Source: Mycobacterium gordonae (GTDB lineage Bacteria > Actinomycetota > Actinomycetes > Mycobacteriales > Mycobacteriaceae). Taken from it: DNA of 64,000 nucleotides. Shown here piece by piece: positions 37,524 to 47,052 of the stretch. The translations under genes were made by a program, and so were the position numbers. The stretch is taken from positions 29,217 through 93,216 of the forward strand of contig NZ_LKTM01000057.1 in the NCBI RefSeq assembly GCF_001417955.2, given 5' to 3'. The notes under the pieces were generated by a model. The model was not told the DNA's origin. It made no database searches and worked only from the letters and a program-made list of their open reading frames with translations. Position 1 is the first letter of the stretch. Every line of letters begins with the position of its first letter.

Positions 37524-38650
37524 AAGTCGTCATCGAGGCCGACGGCGGGTCGCGGGGTAACCCGGGACCAGCCGGGTATGGGGCGGTGGTGTGGAGCGCG
37601 GACCGCCGGACGGTCCTGGCCGAGACCAAACAGGCCATCGGACGCGCCACCAACAATGTCGCCGAGTACCGCGGTCTGATCGCCGCCCTGGATGACGCTC
37701 TGAACCTGGGTGCCGTCGAGGTCCAGGTGTTGATGGACTCCAAGCTGGTGATCGAGCAGATGTCGGGGCGCTGGCGCGTCAAACACCCCGACCTGGTGGA
37801 GTTGCACGGCCAGGCCCGCTCGCTGGCGGCCCAGTTCCGCCGAATCGGCTTCTCCTGGATCCCGCGCGAGCAGAACGCCTACGCCGACCGGCTGGCCAAC
37901 GAGGCGATGGACGCCGCGGCCCAGACCGACCGCCGGGTCGACAAGGTCGCCGTGCCGGTCACCGAGTCCGCCCGCAAGGCCGCGGCGGAGGAGGTGCCGA
38001 CCGACGCCAACAAGGGGCCCGGCTGGACCGGCGCCAGCGGCAATCCCACCCGGTTCCTGCTGTTGCGGCACGGGCAGACCGAGTTTTCGGCGCAGCGTCG
38101 CTACTCCGGGCGGGGCAACCCGCCGCTGAACGAAATCGGTTGGCGGCAAGCCGGTTTGGCGGCACGATACCTTACCCAGCGGCGAGGGATCGCGGCGGTG
38201 ATCTCATCGCCACTGCAACGTGCCTATGACACGGCGACGACCGCGGCCCGGGCGCTGGGCTTGGAGGTCACCGTCGACGAGGACCTGATCGAAACCGACT
38301 TCGGAGCCTGGGAAGGCCTCACCTTCACCGAGGCCGCCACTCGCGACCCGGAATTGCACCGCCGCTGGCTGTACGACACCGGTGCGCTGCCGCCGGGCGG
38401 CGAAAGCTTCGACGACGTGCTGCGGCGGGTGCGGCGCGGCCGCGACCGCATCATCGCCAACCATCCCGGCGCCAATGTGCTGGTGGTGTCCCATGTCACG
38501 CCGATCAAGTCGATGCTGCGGATGGCGCTGGACGCCGGATCGGGAATTCTGTACCGGCTGCACCTGGACCTGGCGTCGCTGAGCATCGCCGAGTTCTATC
38601 CGGACGGCGCCTCGTCGGTGCGCCTGGTCAATCAGACGGGTTACCTCTGA
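37520..38650 (+). CDS. Bifunctional RNase H / histidine acid phosphatase
   Basis: A 376-residue fusion equivalent to Rv2228c. The N-terminal domain is type I RNase H with catalytic acids in VIEADGGSRGNPGPAGYGAV, NVAEYRGL, LMDSKLVIEQMSG and ADRLANEAMDAA. After a linker (residues 135-170) comes a CobC/phosphoglycerate mutase-type histidine phosphatase with LLLRHGQTEFS (catalytic His), ETDFGAWEG and VVSHVTPIK (second His). In M. tuberculosis the two parts act as RNase HI and alpha-ribazole phosphatase. It is last in the cobC unit; the GTG start overlaps the zinc-ribbon stop. Confidence 0.92.
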   Translation: MKVVIEADGGSRGNPGPAGYGAVVWSADRRTVLAETKQAIGRATNNVAEYRGLIAALDDALNLGAVEVQVLMDSKLVIEQMSGRWRVKHPDLVELHGQARSLAAQFRRIGFSWIPREQNAYADRLANEAMDAAAQTDRRVDKVAVPVTESARKAAAEEVPTDANKGPGWTGASGNPTRFLLLRHGQTEFSAQRRYSGRGNPPLNEIGWRQAGLAARYLTQRRGIAAVISSPLQRAYDTATTAARALGLEVTVDEDLIETDFGAWEGLTFTEAATRDPELHRRWLYDTGALPPGGESFDDVLRRVRRGRDRIIANHPGANVLVVSHVTPIKSMLRMALDAGSGILYRLHLDLASLSIAEFYPDGASSVRLVNQTGYL

Positions 38651-39090
38651 TCGACCTCGACCTGCGGGTAGGACTCGACATACTGCTCACCCCCCGCGCC
38701 CGCATAGGTGCAGGTGCGGCCCGACAGATCGACGTCATAGTTCACCACGCCGGCCTCCCAGCAGGATCGGGTGAACTGCGAATAGCTGGTGTCGCCGGCC
38801 TGGTCGGTGCGGATCGCGGCGATGAGGGCATCCCGGTTCCACGGCGCGACGTCGGTCATGCCGGAGACGACCGGGTCGGCCTGCATGACCACGGCTCCGG
38901 CGTCGGTGAGATAGAGCGTCGTTCCCGACGGGATCGAGTGGTGGTACCTGTTCACCCCCGCCTGGCGCAACACCTCCGCCACCAGGGGAAAGCCGTGCGC
39001 CCGGGGTCGTAGTTGCGCCGCCCGTTCGTGGGCGGCCTGAAGATTTTCGATTGCGCTGCTCACGTTTGTGCTCCAATCTATTTCCGACAT
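38641..39090 (-). CDS. DUF1398 family protein
   Basis: A 149-residue DUF1398 (YbcV-like) protein of unknown function. The pattern LVAEVLRQAGVNRYHHSIPSGTTLYLTDAGAVV and the later DTSYSQFTRSCWEAGVVNYDVDLSGRTCTYAG are typical of this family. ATG 39090 is preferred over the longer frame (39120) because the extra residues overlap the regulator site. It is divergent from a MarR gene, from which it is separated by a perfect operator-like palindrome, and overlaps the RNase H gene end by 10 bases. Confidence 0.75.
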   Translation of the reverse strand: MSEIDWSTNVSSAIENLQAAHERAAQLRPRAHGFPLVAEVLRQAGVNRYHHSIPSGTTLYLTDAGAVVMQADPVVSGMTDVAPWNRDALIAAIRTDQAGDTSYSQFTRSCWEAGVVNYDVDLSGRTCTYAGAGGEQYVESYPQVEVDQR

Positions 39091-39103
39091 CATATTGCTA
39101 AAA

Positions 39104-39119
39104 TGACAACATATTGTCA
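39104..39119. promoter_or_regulatory. Palindrome TGACAA-CATA-TTGTCA, candidate MarR operator
   Basis: A perfect 6+6 inverted repeat with a 4-base centre, 13 bases from the DUF1398 start and 10 bases from the MarR start. MarR proteins typically bind such AT-rich repeats in divergent promoters, so it is very likely the site of the adjacent regulator. Confidence 0.75.
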
Positions 39120-39129
39120 AAGGAGCCTG

Positions 39130-39558
39130 ATGCCTGACGACATCGCCCTGCTGGTTGCCGATATCTATGAGGCCGCGGGTGCGCTACGCAAGTCCGGAGA
39201 GGCCGTCGCCAAGACTGAGGGGCAGACCCAGGCCCGCTGGCAGCTGCTCAGCGTGATCTCCGGGGATGCGACGTCGGTGCCGCGCGCCGCCCGCCGGCTC
39301 GGAGTCTCCCGGCAAGGTGTGCAGCGCATCGCCAACAACCTGGTCGACGACGGTCTGGCGCAGTGGCGGCCCAACCCCGACCACCGCTCGTCGCCGTTGC
39401 TGGAGCTGACCGCCGCCGGTCGGCGGGCCTTGTCCTCCATCACCGACCGGGCCTCCGCCGCGCAGCGGTCGCTCACCGCGGACATCGAGGCCGACGACAT
39501 CCGAACGGCACGAAAAGTGTTGCAGCGTCTGACTGCTGCGGTTCGACAGCTCGAGTGA
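39130..39558 (+). CDS. MarR family transcriptional regulator
   Basis: A 142-residue winged-helix regulator. The helix-turn-helix is VPRAARRLGVSRQGVQRIANNLVDDGL (about residues 53-79) and the wing RPNPDHRSSPLLELT. ATG 39130 has AAAGGAG upstream. Its divergent partner is DUF1398, with the operator between them, and it abuts the 2OG oxygenase gene tail to tail. The effector is unknown. Confidence 0.88.
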   Translation: MPDDIALLVADIYEAAGALRKSGEAVAKTEGQTQARWQLLSVISGDATSVPRAARRLGVSRQGVQRIANNLVDDGLAQWRPNPDHRSSPLLELTAAGRRALSSITDRASAAQRSLTADIEADDIRTARKVLQRLTAAVRQLE

Positions 39559-39559
39559 G

Positions 39560-40270
39560 TCAGGCGGCGTCGTGAAAGATCAGGCCCAGGGCATACCGTT
39601 CGCCGGTACGCACCGTCGAAATGCCATGGCGCACAGGCGCAACCGACCAGCCGCGGCTGGAGTGCACCGGCCGGTCGCGGGTGGTGAAGACGTAGCCGTG
39701 GCCCTGCGGCAATTGCGTTGCGGTGCCGCGGGATTGCGCCCGAAATCGTTGTTCGACGAGCAGGAACTCACCGCCGGTGTAGTCGACACCGGGGTCACTC
39801 AGGTTGATCACCACCTGAAGCGGAAAAACCAAGTCTCCGTAGATATCTTGATGCATTGCATTCCAGTCGTCGGCGCCGTAGCGCAACATCAGCGCCGTGG
39901 AGCGCGTCTGGCCTGCGCGGTGGCACGCTGTCAGCCACTGGTCGAGGCTGTCCGGCCACGGCGTGGCGCGGCCCAGCCTGGACCACCAGTCGCGGGCGAT
40001 CGGCAGTAACCGCGGATAGAGGGCCTGCTTGAGTCCTTCGATCGGCTCGGGATAGGGAGCGCTGAAGTAGCGGTACTGCCCGGAGCCGTAGCGTTTGGGG
40101 GCCATGTCGATCGTCTTGCGGAACAGGCTGTCGTCGGCGTAGAGACCGCGCAGCCGGGCCGCCTCGCCGGCTGTGACCAGCCGTGGCAGTAGTGCACCGC
40201 CGAACTCGTCGAGTTCGGCGGTGATCGCGCCCCAGTCGCCCGAGTCGACGCGGGCATCCCACCGGGTCAT
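39560..40270 (-). CDS. 2-oxoglutarate/Fe(II)-dependent oxygenase
   Basis: A 236-residue prolyl-hydroxylase-type dioxygenase (position of Rv2227). Iron ligands are visible: H-x-D in NAMHQDIYGDLVFPLQVVI and the distal His in PVRHGISTVRTGERYALG, whose Arg also binds 2-oxoglutarate. The family acts on protein or small-molecule substrates; none can be named here. ATG 40270 has GGGAGG seven bases upstream; the frame remains open further because rnpB lies there. Confidence 0.82.
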   Translation of the reverse strand: MTRWDARVDSGDWGAITAELDEFGGALLPRLVTAGEAARLRGLYADDSLFRKTIDMAPKRYGSGQYRYFSAPYPEPIEGLKQALYPRLLPIARDWWSRLGRATPWPDSLDQWLTACHRAGQTRSTALMLRYGADDWNAMHQDIYGDLVFPLQVVINLSDPGVDYTGGEFLLVEQRFRAQSRGTATQLPQGHGYVFTTRDRPVHSSRGWSVAPVRHGISTVRTGERYALGLIFHDAA

Positions 40271-40344
40271 TCCGCGGCCTCCCGTCAGTGCGTGGCGCTG
40301 TCCACGATAGGAGACCGGACCTGGCTTGCGCCCTGTTGTGCGGG

Positions 40345-40350
40345 TACCGT
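40345..40350 (+). promoter_or_regulatory. Candidate -10 of the rnpB promoter
   Basis: TACCGT ends eight bases before the predicted 5' end of the RNase P RNA (40358). No strong -35 is seen at the usual distance. The divergent oxygenase gene would use a TATCGT element on the other strand at about 40304-40309. Confidence 0.35.
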
Positions 40351-40357
40351 GTTCGTC

Positions 40358-40782
<425 letters not shown>

Positions 40783-40790
40783 CTCTGCCC

Positions 40791-42314
40791 TCAGCGGCGG
40801 CTTTTGTGCACCGCCTTATCGAGCTTGCGCAGCACTGAGTCCAGCTGCTGGCGGCTGGTTTCAGCGATCTCGTTCTCTTGTTGGTAGAGCAGGCCGTAGG
40901 TGAAGGTGTCTTCGCCCGCCAGGTGCGCCGCCTGGGCTTGCGCCAGCAGGTGTTCGCGACTGACCACGCTGTCCTGGTGATCGCCGAGCAGGGTCTGAAT
41001 GGCCTTCGCCTGCTGCGCCACCCGGCTCGCACCGGTGGCTGCCGCGGTGTAGCGGAGTCGTTTGGCGCGCTTGCGGATCACGTGCAGCGTCTCGTCGGCG
41101 TCGTCGGCATGCGCCGCTTCCGCCGCGCGTGCGGCCTTGGCGGCCTTGCGGACGCGCTTGTAGGCGGCATCGATGGTGACCGGGCGCGGTTCCTGACCCG
41201 ACGCGGTGACCGGTGGCTCCGCGACTATCGCATCGAGTGCGTCCAGCAGGCGGAAGTAGCGCTTGGACCGCATGGCGGCCAGCGAGCGTCGCAGGCCGAG
41301 CTGGTAACGGCGCTGAGCCCCGTTGACGAGCCGTTCGGTCACCGGCCCGCGAACCAGCTCGGGGGCCAACTGACTCAGCTCACGCTCGTAGCGCTCGGCA
41401 AGCACCTCGGCGTCGCGCGCCACGCCCAGGATCCCGGCCAGCTCGCGCAGTTCGTCGAGAACCCATGCGCCGTCGGCCAATCCGAACGAGTCCTGGGAGT
41501 CCTTGAGCAAGCTGCGGATCTTGCGGATGGTGACCCGCATCTGGTGCACGGAGTCGTGGGCGTCCGCGCGCACGGCCCGGTCCCAGGCCAGCAGCTGCTC
41601 GACCTGCTGGGCCACCGCGCGGTGTACCGGGTCAGCCGGGGGAGCGGGCGCCTGCTTGACCGGACCGTCGGAGTCCAGCACCCGGCTCAGCTTCGAGCCG
41701 TGTCCGGCGGGGGAGGCGCCGGCGTCGAGCAATCGGTTGCTCAACCGGTTCAGCAGTTCATGGCCGGCCTTGTGTTTCTTGTCGGAGTCGATGTCGAGGA
41801 CCTCGACTTCCCACTCCCGCCAGCGCTGCTCGTCGGATCCCTTGGACGCCGACCACGCCGTGACGTGGTCGTTGGAGAACTCCGCCAGCGCGCGGCCTTC
41901 GGCGTCGTAGAGGACCTGGCTTTCGCGGCGGGTGGTGATGCGTGCGACGGGCGCGACGGGGCGGTCGCGGACGATCGCGAGTATCACGTCCAGTAACTCG
42001 GCCGGCACCGCGTCGTCGTCGGCGGACGCGTCGATCGCGGCATGGATCTCGGTGCGGGCGTCCGTCCCGGCGGGCAGCTTCAGGTGCCAGCCGGCGTCGT
42101 GTCCGCCGGTGCGCCGGCGCAGGGTGATCCGGTTTCGGGCCAGGTCCTGGGTCGCGGTGTCGAAGTAGACCGCGTCCAGTTCCTGGACGGGGGATTTGTC
42201 GACGCGAGCCACTGCCGCGATGCCCTCGAACGACGGTGACCCCGTCGACTCGACCACGTCGAACTTGCGCTCGACCTCCAGATGTCGCGCCGTCTTTGGC
42301 GCTTTAGCAGGCAT
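40791..42314 (-). CDS. CYTH-CHAD domain protein
   Basis: A 507-residue protein equivalent to Rv2226. The N-terminal CYTH domain (about residues 8-200) has the triphosphate-tunnel start HLEVERKFDV (ExExK-like VERKF) and the RRRTGG and HLKLPAG basic strands. The C-terminal CHAD domain (about residues 235-500) is helical, with conserved basic/His residues in SVHQMRVTIRKIRSLLK, LGVARDAEVLAERYE and LHVIRKRAKRLRYTAAA. CHAD domains bind inorganic polyphosphate, and CYTH enzymes cleave tri- or polyphosphates. ATG 42314 has GGAGAAG upstream. Confidence 0.9.
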   Translation of the reverse strand: MPAKAPKTARHLEVERKFDVVESTGSPSFEGIAAVARVDKSPVQELDAVYFDTATQDLARNRITLRRRTGGHDAGWHLKLPAGTDARTEIHAAIDASADDDAVPAELLDVILAIVRDRPVAPVARITTRRESQVLYDAEGRALAEFSNDHVTAWSASKGSDEQRWREWEVEVLDIDSDKKHKAGHELLNRLSNRLLDAGASPAGHGSKLSRVLDSDGPVKQAPAPPADPVHRAVAQQVEQLLAWDRAVRADAHDSVHQMRVTIRKIRSLLKDSQDSFGLADGAWVLDELRELAGILGVARDAEVLAERYERELSQLAPELVRGPVTERLVNGAQRRYQLGLRRSLAAMRSKRYFRLLDALDAIVAEPPVTASGQEPRPVTIDAAYKRVRKAAKAARAAEAAHADDADETLHVIRKRAKRLRYTAAATGASRVAQQAKAIQTLLGDHQDSVVSREHLLAQAQAAHLAGEDTFTYGLLYQQENEIAETSRQQLDSVLRKLDKAVHKSRR

Positions 42315-42444
42315 TTTCTTCTCCGTGAGAGCGCGTCGCTGCCGAGCAGGGTGGTTTGTCGGCGTCGAACGGTAGGCCCCCATAGCGTGCCACACCAGGG
42401 TGACCGGGCCGCCTACGGCATGTTCCTATCGAACGGGCCGGCCG

Positions 42445-42458
42445 CACCACTTATGGTG
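42445..42458 (+). promoter_or_regulatory. Inverted repeat CACCA-CTTA-TGGTG upstream of the hemophore-like gene
   Basis: A 5+5 inverted repeat overlapping a TATGGT -10-like element, 55 bases before the start at 42513. It may be an operator or a promoter feature; the regulator is unknown, and it does not match the IdeR box. Confidence 0.3.
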
Positions 42459-42512
42459 TGCGATGTGGTACCGGCTCTCGGGGCGCCGGTCGGAAGTACG
42501 AAGGAGTCGTCC

Positions 42513-42872
42513 ATGTTCAAGACGCGCGTGATCGCCGGCGCAATCGTTGCCGGCGCGGTAAGTGGCGCAATGCTTTTCGGTGCCGCGGCACCGGCCGGGG
42601 CGGACCCGGAGCCGGCGCCGCCGAACTGTACCGCGGCGGACCTGGCCGGCATATCCTCCGGTGTGGCCGCGGCGACCTCCGCATATCTGTTCGCCCACCC
42701 GGACGTCAACGACTTCTTCACGAGTCTGAAAGGGCTGAGCCGCGAAGAGATGGGCAACCGGTTGCAGCAGTACATGGACGCCAATCCGGACGTGCACGCG
42801 GATCTGCAGGGTATTCGCCAACCGGTGACCGACTTCCGGGCTCGGTGCGGGGCTCCGGCGCCCACACCCTAG
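42513..42872 (+). CDS. Hemophore-related secreted protein
   Basis: A 119-residue exported protein of the mycobacterial hemophore-related family (Rv0203-like). The signal peptide is residues 1-30 (MFKTRVIAGAIVAGAVSGAM and on, cut after AGA). The mature part has the family pattern NCTAADLAGISSGVAAATSAYLFAHPDV, LQQYMDANPDVHADLQGIRQP and a final DFRARC. Cys39 and Cys112 probably form a disulfide. Rv0203 binds haem and passes it to MmpL3/MmpL11, but haem binding of this copy is inference. ATG 42513 has AAGGAG at 42500-42505. It is convergent with panB. Confidence 0.82.
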   Translation: MFKTRVIAGAIVAGAVSGAMLFGAAAPAGADPEPAPPNCTAADLAGISSGVAAATSAYLFAHPDVNDFFTSLKGLSREEMGNRLQQYMDANPDVHADLQGIRQPVTDFRARCGAPAPTP

Positions 42873-42890
42873 GTCAGAAGCGGTCCCAGA

Positions 42891-43733
42891 TCAGAAGCAG
42901 TGCTCTTCGGCCGGGAATGCCCCGGTGGCCACTTCTTCTGCGTATTGCCTTGCAGCGCGTCCTAATTCGGCACCGACGGCGGCGAACCGCTTGACGAAAC
43001 GGGCGGACTTGCCGCTGCTCATCCCGGCCATGTCCTGCCAGACCAGAACCTGACCGTCACAGTTGGGCCCGGCGCCGATCCCGATCGTCGGGATGGTGAG
43101 CTTGCCGGTGATCTGGGTGGCCAGTTCGGCCGGCACCATCTCCATCACCACGGAGAATGCGCCGGCTTCGGCGACGGCAATGGCGTCGGCGATCGTCTGC
43201 TCGGCGGCGTCTCCGCGTCCCTGAACCTTGAAACCGCCCAAGGTGTTGACGCTCTGCGGGGTGAAGCCGATGTGCGCCATGACCGGGATGCCGGCCGCGC
43301 TGAGACAGGCGATCTGATCGGCGACACGCTCGCCGCCCTCGAGCTTGACGGCGTGGGCGCCGCCTTCCTTCATGAACCGGGTGGCGGCGGCCAGCGCGGC
43401 CGCCGGTCCCGCCTCGTAACTGCCGAAGGGCAGGTCGGCGACTACCAGCGCGTGCGGCGCGCCCCGCACCACGCCACGGACCAGTGGGATGAGCTCGTCG
43501 ATCGAGATCGGCACCGTGGTGTCGTAGCCGTAGACGACGTTGGCTGCCGAGTCGCCGACCAGCAGCACCGGAATGCCGGCTTCTTCGAACACCCGGGCGG
43601 TCGAGTAGTCGTAGGCCGTGAGCATGCCCCACCGGTGGCCTTCGGACTTCCACTTCTGCAGGTGGTGGGTGCGAATTTTGGGCCGTGGCGCCGACTCGGC
43701 GGCAGGGCTGGAACCGTAAACGTTCTCAGACAT
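42891..43733 (-). CDS. panB: 3-methyl-2-oxobutanoate hydroxymethyltransferase PanB
   Basis: First step of pantothenate synthesis (ketopantoate from alpha-ketoisovalerate and methylene-THF). It has 280 residues, the usual length. Family blocks are [25 protein letters not shown], the metal-binding [37 protein letters not shown] and [19 protein letters not shown], with the catalytic Glu in [14 protein letters not shown] 43733 is chosen for its spacing to GAGGAC; ATG 43736 is adjacent. It is divergent from the WS/DGAT gene. Confidence 0.95.
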   Translation of the reverse strand: MSENVYGSSPAAESAPRPKIRTHHLQKWKSEGHRWGMLTAYDYSTARVFEEAGIPVLLVGDSAANVVYGYDTTVPISIDELIPLVRGVVRGAPHALVVADLPFGSYEAGPAAALAAATRFMKEGGAHAVKLEGGERVADQIACLSAAGIPVMAHIGFTPQSVNTLGGFKVQGRGDAAEQTIADAIAVAEAGAFSVVMEMVPAELATQITGKLTIPTIGIGAGPNCDGQVLVWQDMAGMSSGKSARFVKRFAAVGAELGRAARQYAEEVATGAFPAEEHCF

Positions 43734-43855
43734 CATTGTCCTCAGTGATGGTCGGGTCGATCCTCGTGGCCCACAGCAGGGGTCCCCGGGTTCGTCTGAC
43801 CTTCCCAGTCTGCCATCTTGTCCAGATCGATGCACCGTGTGGTGCGCCACGGACT

Positions 43856-43861
43856 TACCAT
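43856..43861 (+). promoter_or_regulatory. Candidate -10 of a leaderless WS/DGAT promoter
   Basis: TACCAT is followed by six bases and then the ATG at 43868, the spacing expected for a leaderless transcript. No ribosome site is present. A GCACC-gtgt-GGTGC inverted repeat (43832-43845) lies just upstream and could be an operator. Confidence 0.5.
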
Positions 43862-43867
43862 CCTTCG

Positions 43868-45259
43868 ATGCAGCGGCTCAGTGGGCTCGACGCCAGCTTC
43901 CTGTATCTGGAGACCGACACCCAGCCGATGCATGTTTGCTCGATCCTGGAGCTCGATACCTCCACCATGCCCGGCGGCTACACCTTTGACCGGCTGCGCG
44001 ACGCGTTGTCGTCGCGGCTGGCCGCGATGCCGGAGTTACGCGAGAAGCTTGCTGACAGCCCGCTGAACCTGGACCATCCGGTCTGGGTGGATGACAAGAA
44101 CTTCGATGTGGATCGCCACGTGCACCGCATCGGGTTGCCGCCTCCGGGCGGTCGTGCCGAACTCTCGGAGGTCTGCGCTCACATCGCGTCGTTGCCGCTG
44201 GACCGTAGGCGACCGCTGTGGGAGATGTGGGTGATCGAGGGCGTTGCGGGCACCGACTGCCACCGGGCCGGCCGTCTCGCGGTGATGATCAAGGTGCACC
44301 ATGCCGGCGTGGACGGGGTGACCGGCGCCAGCCTGATGTCCCAGCTGTGCACCACCGAGGCCGATGCGCCCGCGCCGGATCCGGTGCGCGGGGTTGGCGA
44401 CGCCAGCGGATGGCAGATCGCCGCGGGCGGGTTGCTCCGGTTCGCCACCAGACCCCTGCAGCTGGCCAACGTAATTCCCGACACCGTCAACTCCGTGCTC
44501 GACACCCTGCAGCGGGCTCGCGACGGGCTGACGATGGCCCGCCCGTTTGCCGCGCCGCGCACGGTGTTCAACGCCACGGTCAGTGGCCGTCGCACGATCG
44601 CCTACGCCGAGTTGAACCTCGACGATGTCAAGACCGTCAAAGACCACTTCGGGATCAAGGTCAACGACGTGGTGATGGCACTGGTGTCCGGGGTGCTCCG
44701 GCGGTATCTGGCCGATCGCAACCTGTTGCCGGCGACGTCGCTGGTGGCGTCGGTACCGGTCTCGGTGCACGGCAAGTCCCCGCGATCCGGGCGCAACCAG
44801 GTCTCGGCGATGTTCGCCAGCCTGCATACCGAGATTGCCGACCCGCTGCACCGGCTGAAGGCTATCGCGGAAGCGAATTCGGTTGCCAAGCAACATAGTT
44901 CGGCGATCGGCGCGACACTGCTGCAGGATTGGTCGCAATTCGCCGCGCCGGCGGTCTTCGGCGCGGCGATGCGCGTCTACGCGATGACCCGGCTGACCGA
45001 AACCCTGCCCGTGCACAATCTCGTCGTCTCCAACGTGCCGGGGCCGCAGATCCCGCTCTACCTGTTGGGCTGCGAGGTCAAGGCCATGTATCCACTGGGC
45101 CCGATCTTTCACGGCTCGGGGCTCAACATCACGGTGATGTCGCTGACCGGCCGCCTGGACATCGGCCTGATCGGGTGCCCGGAACTGGTGCCGGACCTGT
45201 GGGAGATGGCCGACGAGTTCGAAGTCGTCATGGAGGAACTGCTGGCAGTGTGCGGCTAG
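43868..45259 (+). CDS. Wax ester synthase/diacylglycerol acyltransferase (WS/DGAT)
   Basis: A 463-residue acyltransferase that makes triacylglycerol or wax esters from acyl-CoA (Tgs family). The catalytic motif is HHAGVDG (HHxxxDG, about residues 143-149) and the second block is [19 protein letters not shown]. The start [22 protein letters not shown] is highly typical. ATG 43868 fits the leaderless promoter upstream. It stands alone between panB and the Hip1-type gene. Confidence 0.92.
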   Translation: MQRLSGLDASFLYLETDTQPMHVCSILELDTSTMPGGYTFDRLRDALSSRLAAMPELREKLADSPLNLDHPVWVDDKNFDVDRHVHRIGLPPPGGRAELSEVCAHIASLPLDRRRPLWEMWVIEGVAGTDCHRAGRLAVMIKVHHAGVDGVTGASLMSQLCTTEADAPAPDPVRGVGDASGWQIAAGGLLRFATRPLQLANVIPDTVNSVLDTLQRARDGLTMARPFAAPRTVFNATVSGRRTIAYAELNLDDVKTVKDHFGIKVNDVVMALVSGVLRRYLADRNLLPATSLVASVPVSVHGKSPRSGRNQVSAMFASLHTEIADPLHRLKAIAEANSVAKQHSSAIGATLLQDWSQFAAPAVFGAAMRVYAMTRLTETLPVHNLVVSNVPGPQIPLYLLGCEVKAMYPLGPIFHGSGLNITVMSLTGRLDIGLIGCPELVPDLWEMADEFEVVMEELLAVCG

Positions 45260-45317
45260 CGGCCGGTCAGCTGTGGCGCGGATCGCGACCTGCTAATCGG
45301 CCGCTAACCTGCGTCTT

Positions 45318-46904
45318 GTGTCGGCTCTGGCAGCATATGGTGCCATGTGCCTGTCTCGCCGCGACAAGTTCGCGCGCATGCTGCTGATCTGGACCGCGCT
45401 GTCCGCCGTGGTGCTGGTCCTGGCGGGCTGCGTGCGCGTCGTCCCCGGCAAGGCGCTCATGTCCGAGCCGCGGCTGGGTCAGCCGGTGGTGTGGACACCG
45501 TGTCGCAGCTCCAATCCGAACGCGAAGATTCCCGGGCACGCCATGTGCGGCAAGCTCGCCGTCCCGGTCGACTATGACCATCCCGACGGCGACGTGGCGT
45601 CGCTGGCGTTGATCCGGTTCCCGGCCAGTGGCGAGAAGATCGGCTCGCTGGTCATCAACCCCGGCGGTCCCGGCGAGTCCGGTATCGAGGCCGCACTCGG
45701 CGTGTTCCAGAGCCTGCCCAAGCGGGTGCACGAGCGGTTCGACCTGGTCGGCTTCGACCCGCGTGGCGTGTCCAGTTCCCGGCCGGCTATCTGGTGCAAC
45801 TCCGATGCCGACAACGACCGCCTGCGCGCCGAGCCCCAGGTCGACTACAGCCAGGCGGGCGTGGCCCGCATGGAAAACGAGACCAAGCAGTTCGTGCAAC
45901 GCTGTGTGGACAAAGTGGGCAAGAACTTCCTGGCCAACGTGGGAACCGTCAGCGTCGCAAAGGATTTGGACGCTATCCGCAAGGCGCTCGGTGACGCGAA
46001 ACTGACCTATCTCGGCTATTCCTACGGAACCCGCATCGGGTCGGCCTACGCCGAAGCGTTCCCGCAGAACGTGCGGTCGATGATCCTGGATGGCGCCGTG
46101 GACCCCAACGCCGACCCGATCGAGGCAGACCTGCGGCAGGCCAAGGGATTTCAAGACGCGTTCAACGACTATGCCGCCGACTGCGCCAAGGATGCCAGCT
46201 GCCCCCTGGGCAACGACCCGAACAAAGCCGTGGAGGCCTACCACAACCTGGTCGACCCGCTGGTAGATCCGGACAACCTGGCCGTGAGCAGGCCGGCGAA
46301 GACCAAAGACCCGCGCGGCCTGAGCTACAGCGACGCCATCGTCGGCACCATCATGGCGCTGTACTCACCCAACCTGTGGCACCACCTGACGGACGGTCTC
46401 AAAGAACTGGCCGACGAGCAGCGTGGCGACACGATGCTGGCGCTGGCCGACATGTACATGCGCCGCGATTCCAAGGGCCACTACAACAACTCGACCGATG
46501 CCCGCGTGGCGATCAATTGCGTTGACCAGCCACCGATCACCGACCGCGCCAAGATCATCGACGAAGATCGCCGGTCCCGTGAGCTGGCGCCGTTCATGAG
46601 CTACGGCAAGTTCACCGGCGACGCTCCGTTGGGCACCTGCGCATTCTGGCCGGTGCCACCCACCAGCCGCCCGCACGTCGTCTCCGCGCCGGGGCTGGCG
46701 CCGATGATCGTCGTGTCGACCACCCACGACCCGGCCACGCCGTATCAGGCGGGCGTCGACCTGGCCAACCAGCTCAAGGGTTCACTGCTCACCTACAACG
46801 GAACCCAGCACACGGTCGTCTTCCAGGGCGACAACTGCGTCGACGACTACATCACGTCCTATCTGATCAACGGGACCACGCCGCCCAGCGGCGCCACCTG
46901 CTGA
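45318..46904 (+). CDS. Hip1/CaeA-type cell-envelope serine hydrolase (lipoprotein)
   Basis: Homologue of Rv2224c (Hip1/CaeA), a serine protease/esterase of the cell envelope that in M. tuberculosis processes GroEL2 and limits host responses. A signal segment with lipobox VLAGC is followed by a tripeptidyl-peptidase-type alpha/beta hydrolase. The oxyanion region is LVINPGGPGESG, the nucleophile is Ser235 in LGYSYGTRIG, and the C-terminal STTHDPATPY and NGTQHTVVF hold the Asp and His. I kept GTG 45318 because TAACCT lies seven bases upstream (leaderless); ATG 45345 (MCLSRRDK) matches the M. tuberculosis start. Confidence 0.9.
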   Translation: MSALAAYGAMCLSRRDKFARMLLIWTALSAVVLVLAGCVRVVPGKALMSEPRLGQPVVWTPCRSSNPNAKIPGHAMCGKLAVPVDYDHPDGDVASLALIRFPASGEKIGSLVINPGGPGESGIEAALGVFQSLPKRVHERFDLVGFDPRGVSSSRPAIWCNSDADNDRLRAEPQVDYSQAGVARMENETKQFVQRCVDKVGKNFLANVGTVSVAKDLDAIRKALGDAKLTYLGYSYGTRIGSAYAEAFPQNVRSMILDGAVDPNADPIEADLRQAKGFQDAFNDYAADCAKDASCPLGNDPNKAVEAYHNLVDPLVDPDNLAVSRPAKTKDPRGLSYSDAIVGTIMALYSPNLWHHLTDGLKELADEQRGDTMLALADMYMRRDSKGHYNNSTDARVAINCVDQPPITDRAKIIDEDRRSRELAPFMSYGKFTGDAPLGTCAFWPVPPTSRPHVVSAPGLAPMIVVSTTHDPATPYQAGVDLANQLKGSLLTYNGTQHTVVFQGDNCVDDYITSYLINGTTPPSGATC

Positions 46905-47052
46905 CCCGCCCGGTGTGACGTGCGCGCCGGCGCGCCGGCGTGTCCCGTCGTGGGATTCACAGTCAGCGCGACGCGCCGTCCGTACCGATTAGTGACCAAG
47001 GCGTAATCGTTCCGCGTCCAACCCGGCAATTTGAAGTGAGACGATTTCCGCC

